Part shown: piece by piece, positions 44,845 to 57,563 of the stretch
Layout of the letters: the number at the start of each line of letters is the position of its first letter
How positions within the stretch are numbered: the first letter of the stretch is position 1
Assembly (NCBI GenBank): GCA_011317545.1
Contig: WUJK01000001.1
Span: 3,515,001 to 3,579,000 of the forward strand
Direction: 5' to 3'
Source of the DNA: Coniella vitis
Taxonomy: Eukaryota; Ascomycota; Sordariomycetes; Diaporthales; Schizoparmaceae
Length of the DNA stretch: 64,000 nucleotides
Made by a program: the position numbers and the translations under genes
The notes under the pieces: model-generated
Told to the model about the DNA's origin: nothing
Database searches by the model: none
What the model saw: the letters and a program-made list of their open reading frames with translations, nothing else

Positions 44845-45975
44845 TCATGCCTTCAGCCTCTTAGCTGGCGGAGGTTCCTCGTCAGAATAAGCTGTCTCCT
44901 CTTCGCCGTCCTTTTCGTCTCCTGCTTCAGATTCGAAGTCGTCGTCGCTGATCTCGTCCTGCTCCTGGGCCTGGGTGAAGTACTTGATAGCGTTGGGCCA
45001 CAAGTCCTCCGAGAGGGCAATTGCCAACGTTTCTCCTTCAGGGAAAATCTCCAGGTCGTTATCGTCGTCATGATCCTCGTCGTCATCATGATTCTCGCTG
45101 GCGTCGTTGATGTTGGCCGCCTCATTGCCAGCCTGCCGACCAAGCCGCTCTCGTCGCGCCGTCTCGGTAGCCTCCTGGCTCTCTGCATCCGAAACATCAT
45201 GGCCAACATAGCCGAACCACGCAAAGAAGCTCATGCCGCCCAATCCCGTGTCCTCGATCTTCTTCTTGAGCGCTCGCTCGTCGGGCGTCAAGTCCTTAGC
45301 TTTGGACCCAGGGTCCTTGGTCTGTGTCTGGCGCGCATCCCAGACTTTCTTCACTGTGCCAAGCAGACCTGCCGTCAGGTCTTTGCCCTTCTTCCACTGA
45401 ATCTCAACAGGCTCGCTCACAAGCCCCGACCAGCCACACTTGGATCGCCTCTGCCAAAACTTCTTTTCAATGACCCTGTCCTCGAAATGCTCGTTTTCAT
45501 TGAACTCGAAACGGAAGAGCAAACTTCTGGGGTCGCCTTGGCCTCCATTCTCAATTTCAAAGCGCGAGACGGTCAGGTTTGTGAGAGAGGTGAGCAGTAG
45601 GGACGAGTCCGACGGCTGAATGAACTCATCAATGTCTGGCGATGCCTGCTCAAAGACGAGCGGCCAAAAGTTGGGGATCTGAGCCACAAGCTTTTGGCGT
45701 TTCTCGTATAGAGGAGCCTTCACTATGACATCTTGCCGAACTACAGCGGGCAGAAATGGTTAGTTGGAAGACGGCTTTCTTATAGGCCACTGTTTGTGTT
45801 GGCTGTTGTTCTTGTTGTTGGTGGCAGCAGCCAGCAGCCCGTAAGCCAAGTAAGGAAGTGGATGGTACAAATGGAAGTAGCGAAATGGAATTGGCTCACT
45901 CAGTTCTGTTTCTGCATCGTCAAACTCGGCGCTCAGGTCGTTGAGCTGCTCGTAGGTTACGGTGGAGTCGTCCAT
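44845..45975 (-). CDS. SET/NAP-family histone chaperone (Vps75-like)
   Basis: Two exons, 45975-45900 and 45740-44845, give 323 residues. The N-terminal helix AEFDDAETELIRQDVIVKAPLYEKRQKLVAQIPNFWP is the family's dimerisation helix. The earmuff domain follows (FIQPSDSSLLLTSLTNLTVSRFEIENG, SLLFRFEFNENEHFEDRVIEKKFWQR, SFFAWFGYVG and DLWPNAIKYFTQA). The acidic end and a terminal KRLK nuclear-type signal suit a nuclear chaperone of H2A-H2B or H3-H4 dimers (family knowledge). Length and the short first part favour SET/Vps75 over Nap1. The intron is 159 bases and its join TEL|I|RQD keeps the helix intact. A TACTATGTA motif lies about 360 bases upstream. Confidence 0.88.
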
Positions 45976-47548
45976 CGTGAGACTGATGAGATGGGTACGC
46001 CACTATTTCAGTCAGCAGCTTGGAAAGGTGATGAGTCGTGCCTTTTTTCCTAGACCAACCACCCTTTCTTGTAAGGATCAATCTGGTCGATGTGGGCTCC
46101 AGTTCAAGCTCCAGTCCAAGGCTCAAAGCCAGAAAGACCTGACGAACCAGGGGGGAAAAATAGAAAAGCCAAGGCTGAACCTGCGGTATGTGACCAGTTC
46201 CTGGCGCTATTTACCATGTACCTGCGTGCCTACGCACGGCTGTGAGATACATGACGTTTCAGAGCCTAATAACTCGCTTGGGAACGCAGAACGATACCCT
46301 AACCCTGGAAATCTCCAAGGTTACTTGCGCCGATATCTACTATGTAGGTACTGTGTACAGCATTCCAACAAGATCTGCTGGTAGCGAGCGTCACGGATAA
46401 ATAAGACTAACCATTCCAACGTATGGGCAATCAAAAGCGGAAAAGAGAAACTGAAAAGGGAAACCACGCTTTACTGCTGCCATTAGGTGACATGACGAGC
46501 GCTGGTGCGGCGTCCAGCCACGCCCCTAACGGCCCGCACACGGAGTGTCGTTGGCGGACGGAATCGTGGTTGAGGATTACCAGGAACTTTGCTTTACCGA
46601 GCTGGACATGGGTGACTGGCAATGATTGATAACGGTGACCGGCCTTGGCCCGTAAGACTTGCAATGTAGGCGGAGAAGAGTAGCATTATTGAAACACTGA
46701 TTTTTGGATAACATATTTCAACAGCAGGTGCACGAGGTCAATCTGATTAACTCCTGGAACAAAGTAAGGAGAATGTACACAATATACTGTAATTACCCAG
46801 GCGTGGTACAGTTCATCACAGTATTATGCGGGGGAAAAAAGAGTGACGCGCACGTGTCTGCGCTAGAAGTGATAGCAGGAACGACCGAACACTAATGAAT
46901 GTGACCATAACCACATGCCTAGGTAGCCTGGTAGTGTAGAAGTGACAGTACAAAGTACCTGTATCCTCTTGGCCGGTCCGTGCACTGCTTCTTTGCCTGG
47001 GCTCCGGGCTGGACTTTCGAGCCGCCTTGGGATCTCCACCAACCCAACTTCCCTTTCCGCCTTCCCCTTGACAACAACCCATCCACTACTGCCTACCACC
47101 CCGTCCACCCGCACTGGCCGCTGCGCCGACCGTCAACGAGATCCGAGTTTCGACCTGTGCTGTCGCCTGCTCGAGTTTTTTACGACGTCTGTGTCCCGCC
47201 CGCTCCGTCCAAAGACCGTCAGCGACCGGCGCCGCTAGAGAGGAAGAGGTGCGCCTCGCCACCAACCGGGCCCTCCCTCCCAGCTTCCGCTTGTCAGCAT
47301 CGCCTCCATCGGCCCCGACAATACTCTAGATACCTTCTTTCGCGCGATTGTATACTAGTCCCGGTGTGACCATCGACGACCGCGGCCCTGTGGCTGCCAA
47401 GCCACTGTGACGCGCGCTCGCAGACAGCTCCGCGGCGCCGAAGTTTCTTTCTCTCTCGCATCACTGCATTGAGGAGGATTTGCCGTCAATCACCTGCGAG
47501 TCGACTGACGCTATTGATCCACAAAGCGGAAGTCGAATACGAGACACC
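45976..47548. promoter_or_regulatory. divergent promoter region of SET/NAP and Med19
   Basis: This lies between the divergent starts of the SET/NAP gene (-) and Med19 (+). It contains a TACTATGTA motif (46338-46346) and the telomere-like ACCCTAACCCT (46296-46306). From about 46980 to 47548 the plus strand is C-rich and pyrimidine-rich and looks like a long Med19 leader. Open frames in that leader (46942-47369) are not convincing genes. Confidence 0.55.
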
Positions 47549-48642
47549 ATGTCCTCACTCCATCCCCAGACTCCGCAGAGCCCGTCGCAAAACTCGCCCA
47601 GTTCGATGGACCCCGCCTCAACCATCAACAGCACAATCTCGTCATTCACAGCCACGCTACCTACTCCCGCACATAGTATCAACGGCAGTAACATCCCTTC
47701 TCAGGACGTCGTCATGGGCGAAGACTCTCCACAGAAGCGCAAGCGAGAAAGCGGCGATGTGGGCACACAAGATCGCGAGAAGCGCGTCCACATTGATGAC
47801 GGCATCCCGAGCATGCAAGCGATCCACGAAGATGTCGGTGAAAAGTATCTGCTGCTCAAAAGGACGTGGAAGCCGGCACAGCCAGTCCTGTCTGCTGATC
47901 TTTTTGACATGTACGGCTTGTCGGGTCTCGCTGGCGAGGTTGCTCGGGTTCTTCCTGATGGTACCAAGAATGCTATGCGCAAGACTTACAAGGGCCAGAT
48001 CAAGAAACTTGGGCTTACCGGCCATTTCGACGCCATAAAGAAGGAGCCAAACGATCCAGAGGGATTCTTGAGTTTGATTGATTGCCCGCCTCAGGAATGG
48101 GAGGTGCTGTTTGTCAACGGCAAGGAGATTGGCAGCGGCTTGCGACCTGAGGTGCAGCGTGCTCTACCCAAGGCCACCACCATGGCCCGCGGTCCCATCA
48201 GCAAGGACAAGTGGGACTCGTCGGTTCTTGCTGATTTCGCAGGAGACCGCGGTACAAGAGGCTCTTCATCTGCGAAGGCTACAGCCCCCGGTACTCCTTT
48301 ACATCCTGCTAGCGGCGGCGTTCCCCGGCTCAAGGGCCAAGGACTCGGAGGCGTGGATGCTGCTCGACCACGCAGGACTGGCAAGAAGAGAAGCTACGGC
48401 GACAACAGCTATGAGGGTTACGGTGACGGTTTCCAAGACGAGGAAACGGGTGCCGAGACAGGCTATTCGACCGGCGAGGGCGAGGGAAGCAGGCGGAGAA
48501 AGAAGGTGCTTAGAGCCTTGACCTCTGCTTGTGCTTGTGTCTTGAATGAGATTGTGCTAACACGCTACAGAATGCTCAGTCCCGCGTGGGTACTCCCCGC
48601 CAGTTCTTTGGCCACGCAGGCCCTGGTATGCTAGGTGCTTGA
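47549..48642 (+). CDS. med19: Mediator complex subunit Med19 (Rox3)
   Basis: Two exons, 47549-48505 and 48571-48642, give 342 residues with a 65-base GT...AG intron. The core pattern of fungal Med19/Rox3 is present: DLFDMYGLSGLAGEVARVLPDGTKNAMRKTYKGQIKKLGLTGHFDAIKK, preceded by a Ser/Pro-rich N-terminus with a KRKRE patch. The second half is basic and glycine-rich (RPRRTGKKRSYGDNSYEGYGDGF...RRRKK|NAQSRVGTP) and ends HAGPGMLGA. Med19 is a head-module subunit that helps activators and the kinase module act on RNA polymerase II (family knowledge). The ATG at 47549 is the first in the frame. Without the splice the frame would run on with an unrelated hydrophobic end. Confidence 0.88.
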
Positions 48643-50209
48643 ACTCAACGACCTCGAGTCGACGACAGCTTCTAGGCGTCATGTCCCTAGTTGCGTCAAT
48701 GTCTGGCCCGCAGTGCTTGTAGAGTTCTCCCGATAGCCCCGACCGTGGACAGAGCATTCGTTGTGCGCTCGTGACCGAGACATAAGTTCCTGATGGGCTC
48801 GACCCTATTAGATTGGACCAGAGTGTCCACCAGACACGGTATGCAGAGCGGCGCAACTCAGAGTCTTTGACCAAAATTCAGACAGCTCCAGGGGGAAGGG
48901 GTGTGCCTGGTGTGCGTGGTCAAAAAGCAGCTCAGTTCGACGGTTTCCTTCACGCGGACTCAACCATGGCCCAATGGGGGGAGAGCGTCTGCTGAGAAAT
49001 GAGCAATTGATAAAAAGGACGATGCGCTATGTACGGGCCTTTGATACTGCGCATTTTCACTATTCACGAGTGGGAGAACCCTTACTGTACCCAGCAAGTA
49101 CTGCATACAAAAGCCTGTGGGAAGAAGCTCGGACAGTATTAATGATATGAAGGCATTGAAATGAGATTGGAACCAGATGCTGGAGGGAACAGGCCAAAAA
49201 TCGTCAGTGCCTGGGCAACTATCTGCTCAGCATGTTAGCACGCATTTCTTGTGGCCCTCCGCTCCAACATTCACGAATCTTTTCACACAAAATAAAAAAA
49301 AAGCATGGCGTTTCGGCAAATTCTGGGCTAGGTTTTGTTTTTCGTGTTTCCCACCTGCTTTCAAGGGTTTTCTTTTCTTAATTCCCACCGACATTATTCT
49401 CAAAGTGGCCTCCTGCCAGAACTTTCCCTGGTCTGCCACGCAAGAAGCAGGCAAGGACGACAGACGAGAATAAAAGAAATAAAGATGTATGCTGGGGTGG
49501 TGGAAACATAAGAAATCTGGTTATGCGCGTTATGGATGGTGTGGGCAGGCCAAGGTCACGCATGCAGTGATTAAGTTTATTTCGACTATTGAGTAACTCA
49601 TTACACAATTTTCTTTGGCCATTGCAATTCGTTGTAGTTCCCGGCCCTCGATGATTTCTTGGCAATTCGCAATATCGGTACCCGATACCAAGAAGAGAGA
49701 GAAGAGAGAGAAGAGAGAGAAGAGAGAGAAGAGAGAGAAGAGAGAGAAGAGAGAGAGACGCAATCCGCAAATTATGGCTTACGGAGAGAAAGCAGACAAC
49801 GGTCTTTCCACGTAAGAAAAACGGTCTTCGATACCGACAACTTGTGTTGCCAGATCGAAACAGTCAGTAATTACGGACCTTGTGCCATGCTTTTCAGTGA
49901 TCTGCGGGCGGGTTCGGCATGGTGTGGATATCCTCTTGTCGGTCGGTGAAGAGGAGAGCAGATGGCTTTCTAAAATAAACTTCAGCTCTTGATATCTGGA
50001 GTGTTTCATCATGATTGTCAATCTAATTGTGAAGCACTAATCCATTTGTGATTCGATTTAAACATGGTCATTCATTGGCTAGCCCAAAGAAAGACGAATC
50101 CTAGCCATCCGCTCAAAGTAAATGTGCGTATAAATGCAGCAAAGCGTATTGTGCTGCCCACAAATCACGATTACACTTCCTACCCGTGCCTTTCCTTGAT
50201 TAACTTTTT
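48643..50209. other. convergent intergenic region with GA satellite
   Basis: This lies between Med19 (+) and the lipase (-). It holds the 9-base GA satellite at 49691-49758. Frames through the satellite give REK or SLL repeats and are artefacts. No other gene is evident. Confidence 0.6.
49691..49758. repeat. tandem 9-base satellite, unit AAGAGAGAG
   Basis: About seven copies of a nonamer purine unit follow one another almost without change. Because nine is a multiple of three, every frame stays open across it, producing false coding signals. Confidence 0.9.
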
Positions 50210-52666
50210 TCAATCCAAAGCCAGGATAGATCGTATCGAGAGGTCCTCCTGCACCCAACCCACAATCCTTGCCCCAACCTCACCCACCAGCTTCTCGTAG
50301 TGCTGGCCAGGAAAGAACAGACCACAGTGCGCACCCACCTCGTCCACGCCCTCCATGTAAACCTGCACCCAGCACGCATCCCGGACGCCATTGGTCTTTG
50401 GCGGTACCATGCAAAACTTGTGGAGCTTTTCCTTCTTCTTTGGGTTTCCATTTTGGTCCACCGTTCCTACTGCTATTGTTCTCGAAGAATCTGACCATGT
50501 GGTAGGGATGTATAAAGGTGGTGAGGAGAGGGCCGGACAACCGCTGCTGCTGTCCGGTAATTGGTCGTGCAACGCCAGGTCGGCCAGCTGCATGTGAAGG
50601 GCCTGTGTCTGTGCTGTATTGATGGCTTGCTGCTGCTCTTCTTGTTCTGATGTCATGATGAGATCCTGCTCCTGCGATTTCACAAGCGCTTTTTGCTCCT
50701 TGGCCAACCGCTTCGCCTCATCCTTGGCCCGTTTCTCTTGATCTTTGAGTGCCTTTTCTGTTTGCTTCTGGGCCTTTTTGCGGCGCTTCTCAACGAGCTT
50801 CTGGCGTTCTTTGGTAGCCTTGTCGTGGTCCTTGACAGCCTGTTCATATGTCTTTTGGATACGCTTGAATTCCTTTTCTGCTTGCTTACGTGCGTCTTTA
50901 TCGGTGTACATGTCGAAATCAGGGGCAGAGGGCTGTTGGGGAAGGTCTGGGATTGCTGGGAGGTCGTTACTGAAGTTTTCCAGGCTATTTGCGCTCTCGT
51001 TGTTTGTGGGATCCGAATGCAAAGAAGTCTCGCTAGTGATATTATTGATGGTTTCAGAATTGTCAACATAACCTGGCAGCTTGGCTTCACCTGAATTCTC
51101 GCGTTTCTGTAGATGCGGCTCGAGTTCATGGTCGGGTAATGGTTCCGGCTCTAATATCTGCATTTGGTGCTGGCTTTCCGCATCACTATAGTCTTCCACA
51201 GAGATCCTCGGTGTGTCAATTTTTGTGCTATCCATGGTGGTAGTAGCCGACAGCTGAGATCCGGCTTCTCGCAGTTCTGGCTGTAGATGCGTATTGGAGC
51301 GTTCTAGTACCGGGGCCTTTTTGGGTAAGCCCGTTGACACGGTATAGTAATTGACGAAACGGACTCTCGATAAGCCTGGCTCTTGTCCCCCATAGCCGCT
51401 GGCATGCAGCGGGTCTAGATCCTCGAGTTGCCGAAGTTTGTTGTACCTGCCTTTGAGGGACGTGTAGTCTGCCAGACAGGAGCCGAACTCGAGGTGGGAG
51501 ACCAGATGCTGGTAGGTAGAAGAGAGCAGGCCGTCCGAGTAGTGCTTCTTGGCAAAGTGAGCCACATTCCGCAGCCAGCCTCTGTCGACGAACGGTACGT
51601 CGTTGAAAAAGGGCGGATTGTAGTTGGGATCTGGCCGTGGGTTCGCCGAGGATGACGATGCGTATCCGGGAGGTGAGGCTGGGAGGTCCGTCGAGGAATT
51701 GAGCGTGCTGGTGCTGGTCACTCCGCGCATGTTGGCAGATGCTTGTGCCGTTCCCGGGGGATCTGGAGCCTTTCGGAAGAGGCTGGCTATACCTGACTTG
51801 ATGATACCTGGGTGCAGGCCAAGGAGAGGTGCATCGAGCGAGATTGTCCCTAATATTCGGTGCTTGAATTGTGGTCCATACATCGGACTCGGTGAGGGCT
51901 AGAAGATGGAAACATTTTTTCTTTTCTTTTAGGAAGCTATTCTGGCCCGTCGCTATTGTGTTTTGCAGTCACTCACCATCAATGCCACGTCTGCTGCTAG
52001 CAGGCCCCCCATCGAGTGACCCACGAGTATCACATCGGTTGTCTCAGACTCGTGAGGCTCGAGCCACTTGCTAAAGTTGTCTCGGGCCACATCGATGGCA
52101 TTATATGTCTTGTAGCGGGGGTAAATTTTAGAGTGGATGACATGTGACTCTTGCAAGGCGTTTTGAAGGTAGTTATGGACATGGGCTGGAAAGGACTGGA
52201 AGGACGTGTTGTCGCCCATGAAGCCGTGAATGTAGATCACGAGCAACGTCCTCCGACCATCGTCGTCCCCGTGCAGCGAAGGCAGCAGGGAGTGAGAGCT
52301 CGAGGATCGCGGATCTGCTGATACATGCTGCCAGGCTGCCGGCAAGTAAGGGCTAGCTAAGCTGGCAGGAGTTTGGATTTGCCACGACTGAGCATCAACC
52401 GAGCCCGGGCCGACGACCGGCGGCGACCACGGCGGCGGCGGCGGTGATGATGCCGGACTTGGATGCGGAGAGGCGGCGGCCCCTTTAGCCCCAGCCATGA
52501 CGTCACCGTTGCCAAGCGGGGAGAGCTGTTGCAAAAAGGAGATCGGAAAGGAGGCTGCTTTCTGCGTATAGGTTGTTTGCAGACGAGATTGGGCTTCCGC
52601 GAAGGACGGCCTGCCGTTGATTGCTTGGTTGCTTTGTTCGGGCCGGTCTGTTCCCATTGCGGGCAT
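50210..52666 (-). CDS. alpha/beta-hydrolase (DUF676-like lipase) with coiled-coil region
   Basis: Two exons, 52666-51977 and 51898-50210, give 792 residues. The hydrolase part shows LLVIYIHGFMGDNTSFQSFPAHV (HG at 147-148, oxyanion region) and the nucleophile elbow VILVGHSMGGLLAADVALM with S218, then HRILGTISLDAPLLGLHPGI. A disordered region follows. A strongly charged coiled-coil segment (KDARKQAEKEFKRIQKTYEQAVKDHDKATKERQKL...), more than 80 residues, leads to a conserved-looking C-terminal block with KLHKFCMVPPKTNGVRDACWVQVYMEGVDEVGAHCGLFFPGQHYEKLVGEVG. It has no signal peptide, so it is probably cytosolic or membrane-associated. The substrate is unknown. The start at 52666 is the first ATG of the frame. 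An earlier exon cannot be excluded. Confidence 0.82.
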
Positions 52667-55600
52667 CGTGCCCCATCGCTATGGGCGTCTGGCGGCCCAG
52701 TCGCGGTGCTGCTCAGCCCCCGCAGAGTGCGTGTCGTTTTGGCAGTGACAGGGTTCCGCTTTGCTGCAGAAGATGGGCCTTCTTTGATTGGCGTGTTCCT
52801 GCATTTGCAGGTATGGCCGGGTACACAGTACATAGTACTCACGTACTGTTAGTCTGCACTGTGGTGGGTCGTGCTCTCCCGCAGGCGCCGGAAGATGGGA
52901 CGAACTTTCAAGTCTCTACATAGTACAAGGTACCTACGTGTTGAAATAATTAGCTCCACGTCGCTGATTACCGCCAGGCTGATCGATATGGACGACTCTT
53001 GATCTGTCATTTACCAAGGCATACAATACTGAAGTGAATCCACTGACGGGTGGGACGGTACATGTACGTACCATGCTCCCCTGGATTCTATACCTGCAAA
53101 TGAGGAACCAAAAGGAGTCGCAAGTTAAGCCACATTGGAACTGAGATGGCACCTGTGTTGCAGCCGATGGGCTGATGTAATATTGAAGAGACCTGTCCAA
53201 TAATGAGGGCAGAAGGGGGGGTTGCTTGCTTTTGGTCGAGAGCCTCGCTGCGCGGGCTTCTTGGCCGACGGTGCACACGCAAACTACTACTTAAGTAGAC
53301 GCCGAGTGGGTAGCGGAAAGTGTTCATGGTGGCGCCAAGGGTGTGGATATTTCTGGCGGCGTGAAACGACGATGCACACCTTCATTGGCACTTGGTGTGC
53401 AACCAAACCTGGCTTGCTAGAGCAAACCTCGTTGCATAATACAACGGGGCTGTTTTATTATCTTCAGACACTCTTGATGATAATTGCAATGATCTCAACG
53501 CCGGGCCCGGGAGAGAGAAAAAGAGAGAGCGAGAGAGCAAAGACCAAGGCTGCATGCATGTTGCATGGCACGGGTCCAACATTCCGAACAATTGACTCTG
53601 TGGGCAGTTCAATCCTACCGAAGAATACTTTGGCTTTCGAGCCAATGCCAAGAGAACTTTTTTTTTTCTTCTTCTTTTTCTTCTTCTTCCACTATGGGGT
53701 TGGTTCAACAGGACCACCGCGCTTCTCTCTCTTACCTGCAGACAATGGGCTGCGGCAGCTGCAGGATCCCAAATCCTACAGCAGCATACATGTTAGTACA
53801 TAGTACATGCCATAGCAGGTCGGTTGGCATGCAACAGCTGGCGGAATGACCATTTTCAATGTGGGCATAACACTGGCAATTGGCAGGCGCAAAGACCTGG
53901 GAATCTCATGGCGACAGGGGTCAAGTGCCTAGACAAGCTCGTGCCGTGCCTCAACCCATCTGGAATACGAGCGCTGCTTCCAGGACAGGCCTGACCAGAA
54001 CGGCCTGCTCGAAGCTATTTCCAATGCACAGCAGGAATATGCGATTGAATCGGCATTTGCATACCTATAATGCATGTACTATATAGCAAAGGCTTTTCAG
54101 CACATGTGCATTTAATTGCCTACGAGGCTGTTGTCGCCTTGAACTGGGCTCGCTCCCTGGCTGCCAGTGCTGTCCCACCATGCGAATGACGAAACCCACG
54201 GCGCAAGGGGCACTTTTTATTCAAACAAAACGGCTGCGACAGAGCCCTTTCGAGGACAGGGCGGCCGGGAAAACACTTGGTACGTGGACATGGACGCCCC
54301 TGCTGCGGCCTAGGGCCTGCACGGGCTGCACGGGCCAATCAAGGCGGGCTTATGCTAGTGGGGCCGAAATTGCGTGGGCCGTCCACTTTGGGCAAGTAGC
54401 GAAATGAGATGTGGTAAAAATGAACGGCCAAGTACCAAGCATGCACGACACCCTCATTTCCTGGGGATGATTGCTGGGCACTGGGAGCAGTTGTCCGGCT
54501 TGTCTTGTCCCAGCACGTTGCGCTGCACGATTCTTATAAAGACAGGGGCCCCCGGAATCTGGACCTCGGTCCCAACTGGGACCTGCTCCTGGCCTCTCCC
54601 CGCCAAGAGTACAGCGTGAGGTACCTCCTTTGGTACTAGACGTCTGCCCGCTGTGCCTCCCTATGTTGCGCCTTTGCTTCCATGTCCGCACACCCTTTGT
54701 GGATACTCATAAAGTAACTTGTAAGTACCTGCTCATGTGCCTTCTTGTAATTAGATTGTACCAGTATTATGGCAGTCACATCGAATGGTTCCTGTCCAAT
54801 TTTAACTTGCCAGTTGCAGTACGTACAGACGGACCTGCGCACACCTCTCTCTCTTTCCCTCTCTCTCTGTCTTTGTCCTAATTCTACCCTATCCCGTCCT
54901 TTTCTCTTCCGCTCGCTCCCCTTCGTCTCCCAACCACCAGCCCAAGTGATCCTGGAGCACGTTTCCGCACGTGGCTCACCTCGTCGCTTACATTGGTGAT
55001 GCGGAGCGGCTACCAGTGTCGACCAGAAGAGGACGAGCGAACGACAACGACGACGACGACGACGACTATCACGCAGACGGAACACAAAAAAAAGTGAACC
55101 AGACGAGCAGAGCGGCCAAGCCCGGCAAGCAAACCCTCAAGCACCGGAAAGCTACACGGGTCCAGGGCCCTGATCAATAACCCTGCGATTTTTTGCAACC
55201 TTGCCCTCCTAGCCCGCAGGAAAGGAAAAAAAAGAAAGAAAGAAAGAACAAGATCAATCGACCTTGACGTCGACTTCCATCCTCGTTGCCTATCCGATAC
55301 TCTTCTTTCGGCAGCCTCCAAGAAAACCCTGTCTCGACAAGCAATGGTTCTGCAGCCGCAACCTGTCATTCCTTTCGCCCATTCAACAACAAGCTTTCGA
55401 TAAGCAGTCCACAGTCGCTTCCCTACCCGCACTGTCAGGCCTCACAGTCGCTCGTTTTATGTGTTGGCCCCCCAAAGTGCACTTTGCAAGCCCCCCAATC
55501 AGTTTTACAAGGCGTTTGCCCTCTAGTCTCGCTGGATTGCACCTACCAGCTGCTGGATTCTTGTCGCCAATAAATATCACCGTGCCTGGCCAGCCTTTGC

Positions 55601-55766
55601 TGATCGGTCCTGGTTAGAGGGCGCCTAGATCTCAACTCCTACACGCTCGTTTATCTCCTTCCTCTTTCGGGGGGTCCTGGTTTTACGCTCCCTGCCAGTA
55701 CCGCGCCGTGTGGTCTTCACACGCCCCTGTCGGCAGAGGCACAGTGGCTTCTTACCGTCCAGCGCG
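52667..55766. promoter_or_regulatory. 3.1-kb divergent intergenic region
   Basis: This lies between the starts of the lipase (-) and the Ser-rich membrane protein (+). TACATAGTA motifs lie at 52829-52837, 52917-52925 and 53797-53805. A CTT-rich tract lies at 53659-53690, a CT-rich tract at about 54845-54875, and a CGA triplet repeat at about 55041-55067. The last kilobase is pyrimidine-rich and may be a long leader for the downstream gene. No gene is convincing here. Confidence 0.55.
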
Positions 55767-57563
55767 ATGACTAACCCAGCCTACGGGTCTTCACTCTTTC
55801 AGGCCCGTAAGACTGAGCACGCACACCGTCACTCCGACTTGCACAGCCGCAAGTCCCACAACTACCTCCACGCTCATTCACATCAAGAATTGCACAACCG
55901 CAGGCACGGCGACTCAGACGACGACGACGCCGACGACAACAACAGATCTGCCGCAATCTTGGATACCCGGGACTCGACCATCACTGAGGTCGTGCAGACC
56001 GTCAGCGTTGTCCAACTGATCGATGGAGCCGGGACGACTGTCTCGGCCCAAACCTTGATGGGAGACTCGCAGACGCAGCTAGTGGACGCCGAGACGGGTG
56101 CAACCGTGTCCACCCTCAATGTCAACGACAGGGCCGCTGCGACCACAACGCAAGATGCTAGTTCCGTAACGGGTTCTTCATCATCGTCCTTCTTGTCCTC
56201 GTATTCCTCATCATACGTTTACTCTTCTGGCGCATCCACATCCATACTGCCAGCACTCTCTTTGACTGAGACTTTGGCATCGTCATATTCCACCCTTACC
56301 GCCTCTTCCAATTCAACGACCACTTGTGAGTTGAACCTGGTGGGACCTTGCTGTCCATGAGATTTGCGTCGCTGACTCTGAAAATTAGCATTCTTGTCTT
56401 CTTCAATTACTTCTTCGCCATACGTTTCATCGTCATCATCGCAATCGTCGACTTTGCAAACCAATTCCTCAACATCTCTCGTTTCTACTCAGGCGTCATC
56501 TATATCCGGTTCATCGTATTTTCTTTCGACGACATTCGCAAGTTCGACGACCTCGGCTGGACTGGCGACGTCCTCATCGTCGGGCACCCTCTCAGAATCG
56601 TCATCTACAGGATGGTATTCAGCATCCGAATCTGCTTCGGCCACATACAGTGCAGGTGCAAGTGAGGGAAATGGGGCTTCGATTTCATCCACCGGGTCCA
56701 CCGGGTCCATAGCGTCCACAGCATCCATTAGCGGTTCTTCGTCAAGCGCGAGTGCGTCAGCCTCTGGATCATCTGGCAGCGGCACAAGCACGCACACTAG
56801 CGAAGTCGTTGGTGGCATATTTGGTGGCATAGCCGGCATCGGTCTTATTGTTGCTTTTGCTTTCATGGTCTTGCGGATGAAGAAGTCGGGTTGGTGCCAG
56901 CTGAAGCTGCCATCCAGTGAAAATGGCGCATCACCGTCCGCAGCACGGTCCATTGAGCCGACTCCGGGGTCAGAGCCTGCTAACAGTGACAGTGGGGCAT
57001 ACGGAACTATGCAAAGAACCGCCTCACAGTCCGTTGCTGCTTCAGCAATGGCAGCCCTGGCGGGCAAAAGGGCCTCACGAGAGCGAGCCGGATCTGGCCC
57101 AGAGATGGCTGAGCGTGGTTTTATTCGGGTTTCGGGAAGAAAGTTACCTCCTGTCCTCCAATATGGTGGTGATGGGTATACCGATCCCCGCCGTGACCGT
57201 AACAGTCAGAACAGCGATATCTCCGCTTCGGTCTGCCGGGACTCGATGGCGGTATTCGACCAGCCAAACCACACTCCGCTGGCTCTTGGTTCGCCAATGC
57301 GACCTGTGTCTGGTATCATGAAAGTGAATCCAGGACCACGAAGGACGCCTGTCACCAGTCAGGCCCCGAGCAGCATCGACTCTCCCACACTTCCACGCAG
57401 TTCGACATTCCCATCGACGGAGAATCTTGGGCGAGCACTACAAAGCGAAGGCTTTTCTCGAGACGCAATTGGCAGGACACTTGCTCCTCACGACTACTCG
57501 CGCGATGGTGCAGCATCCCGCGACTCTCGCGGGTCTGGCAGATTTACCGAGCACGTTACCTGA
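55767..57563 (+). CDS. Ser-rich single-pass membrane protein (wall-sensor-like)
   Basis: Two exons, 55767-56325 and 56389-57563, give 577 residues. The first 60 residues are rich in His and Arg, then Asp (HAHRHSDLHSRKSHNYLHA), with no clear signal peptide. The middle is a long Ser/Thr-rich stretch suited to O-mannosylation. A membrane helix lies at about 326-348 (VVGGIFGGIAGIGLIVAFAFMVL), followed by RMKK and a cytoplasmic tail of about 225 residues with Ser/Pro-rich and basic patches. The layout resembles Mid2-like or Skg6/Axl2-type surface proteins, but I recognise no specific family. The intron is 63 bases. The frame is open upstream of 55767 without an earlier ATG, so an upstream exon with a signal peptide remains possible. 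Confidence 0.75.

Noticed and set aside
46942..47369. overlapping plus-strand ORFs upstream of Med19
   Set aside because: They lie in a pyrimidine-rich leader, show proline/threonine-biased sequence and have no family pattern. They are better read as 5' untranslated sequence.
49691..49758. regular repeat that could be mistaken for a CRISPR-like array or a repeat protein
   Set aside because: It is a simple 9-base purine satellite with no spacers. Open frames through it exist only because nine is divisible by three.
53222..53803. 193-codon plus-strand ORF
   Set aside because: It contains a phenylalanine run from a CTT/T tract, has no motif and lies in an intergenic region.
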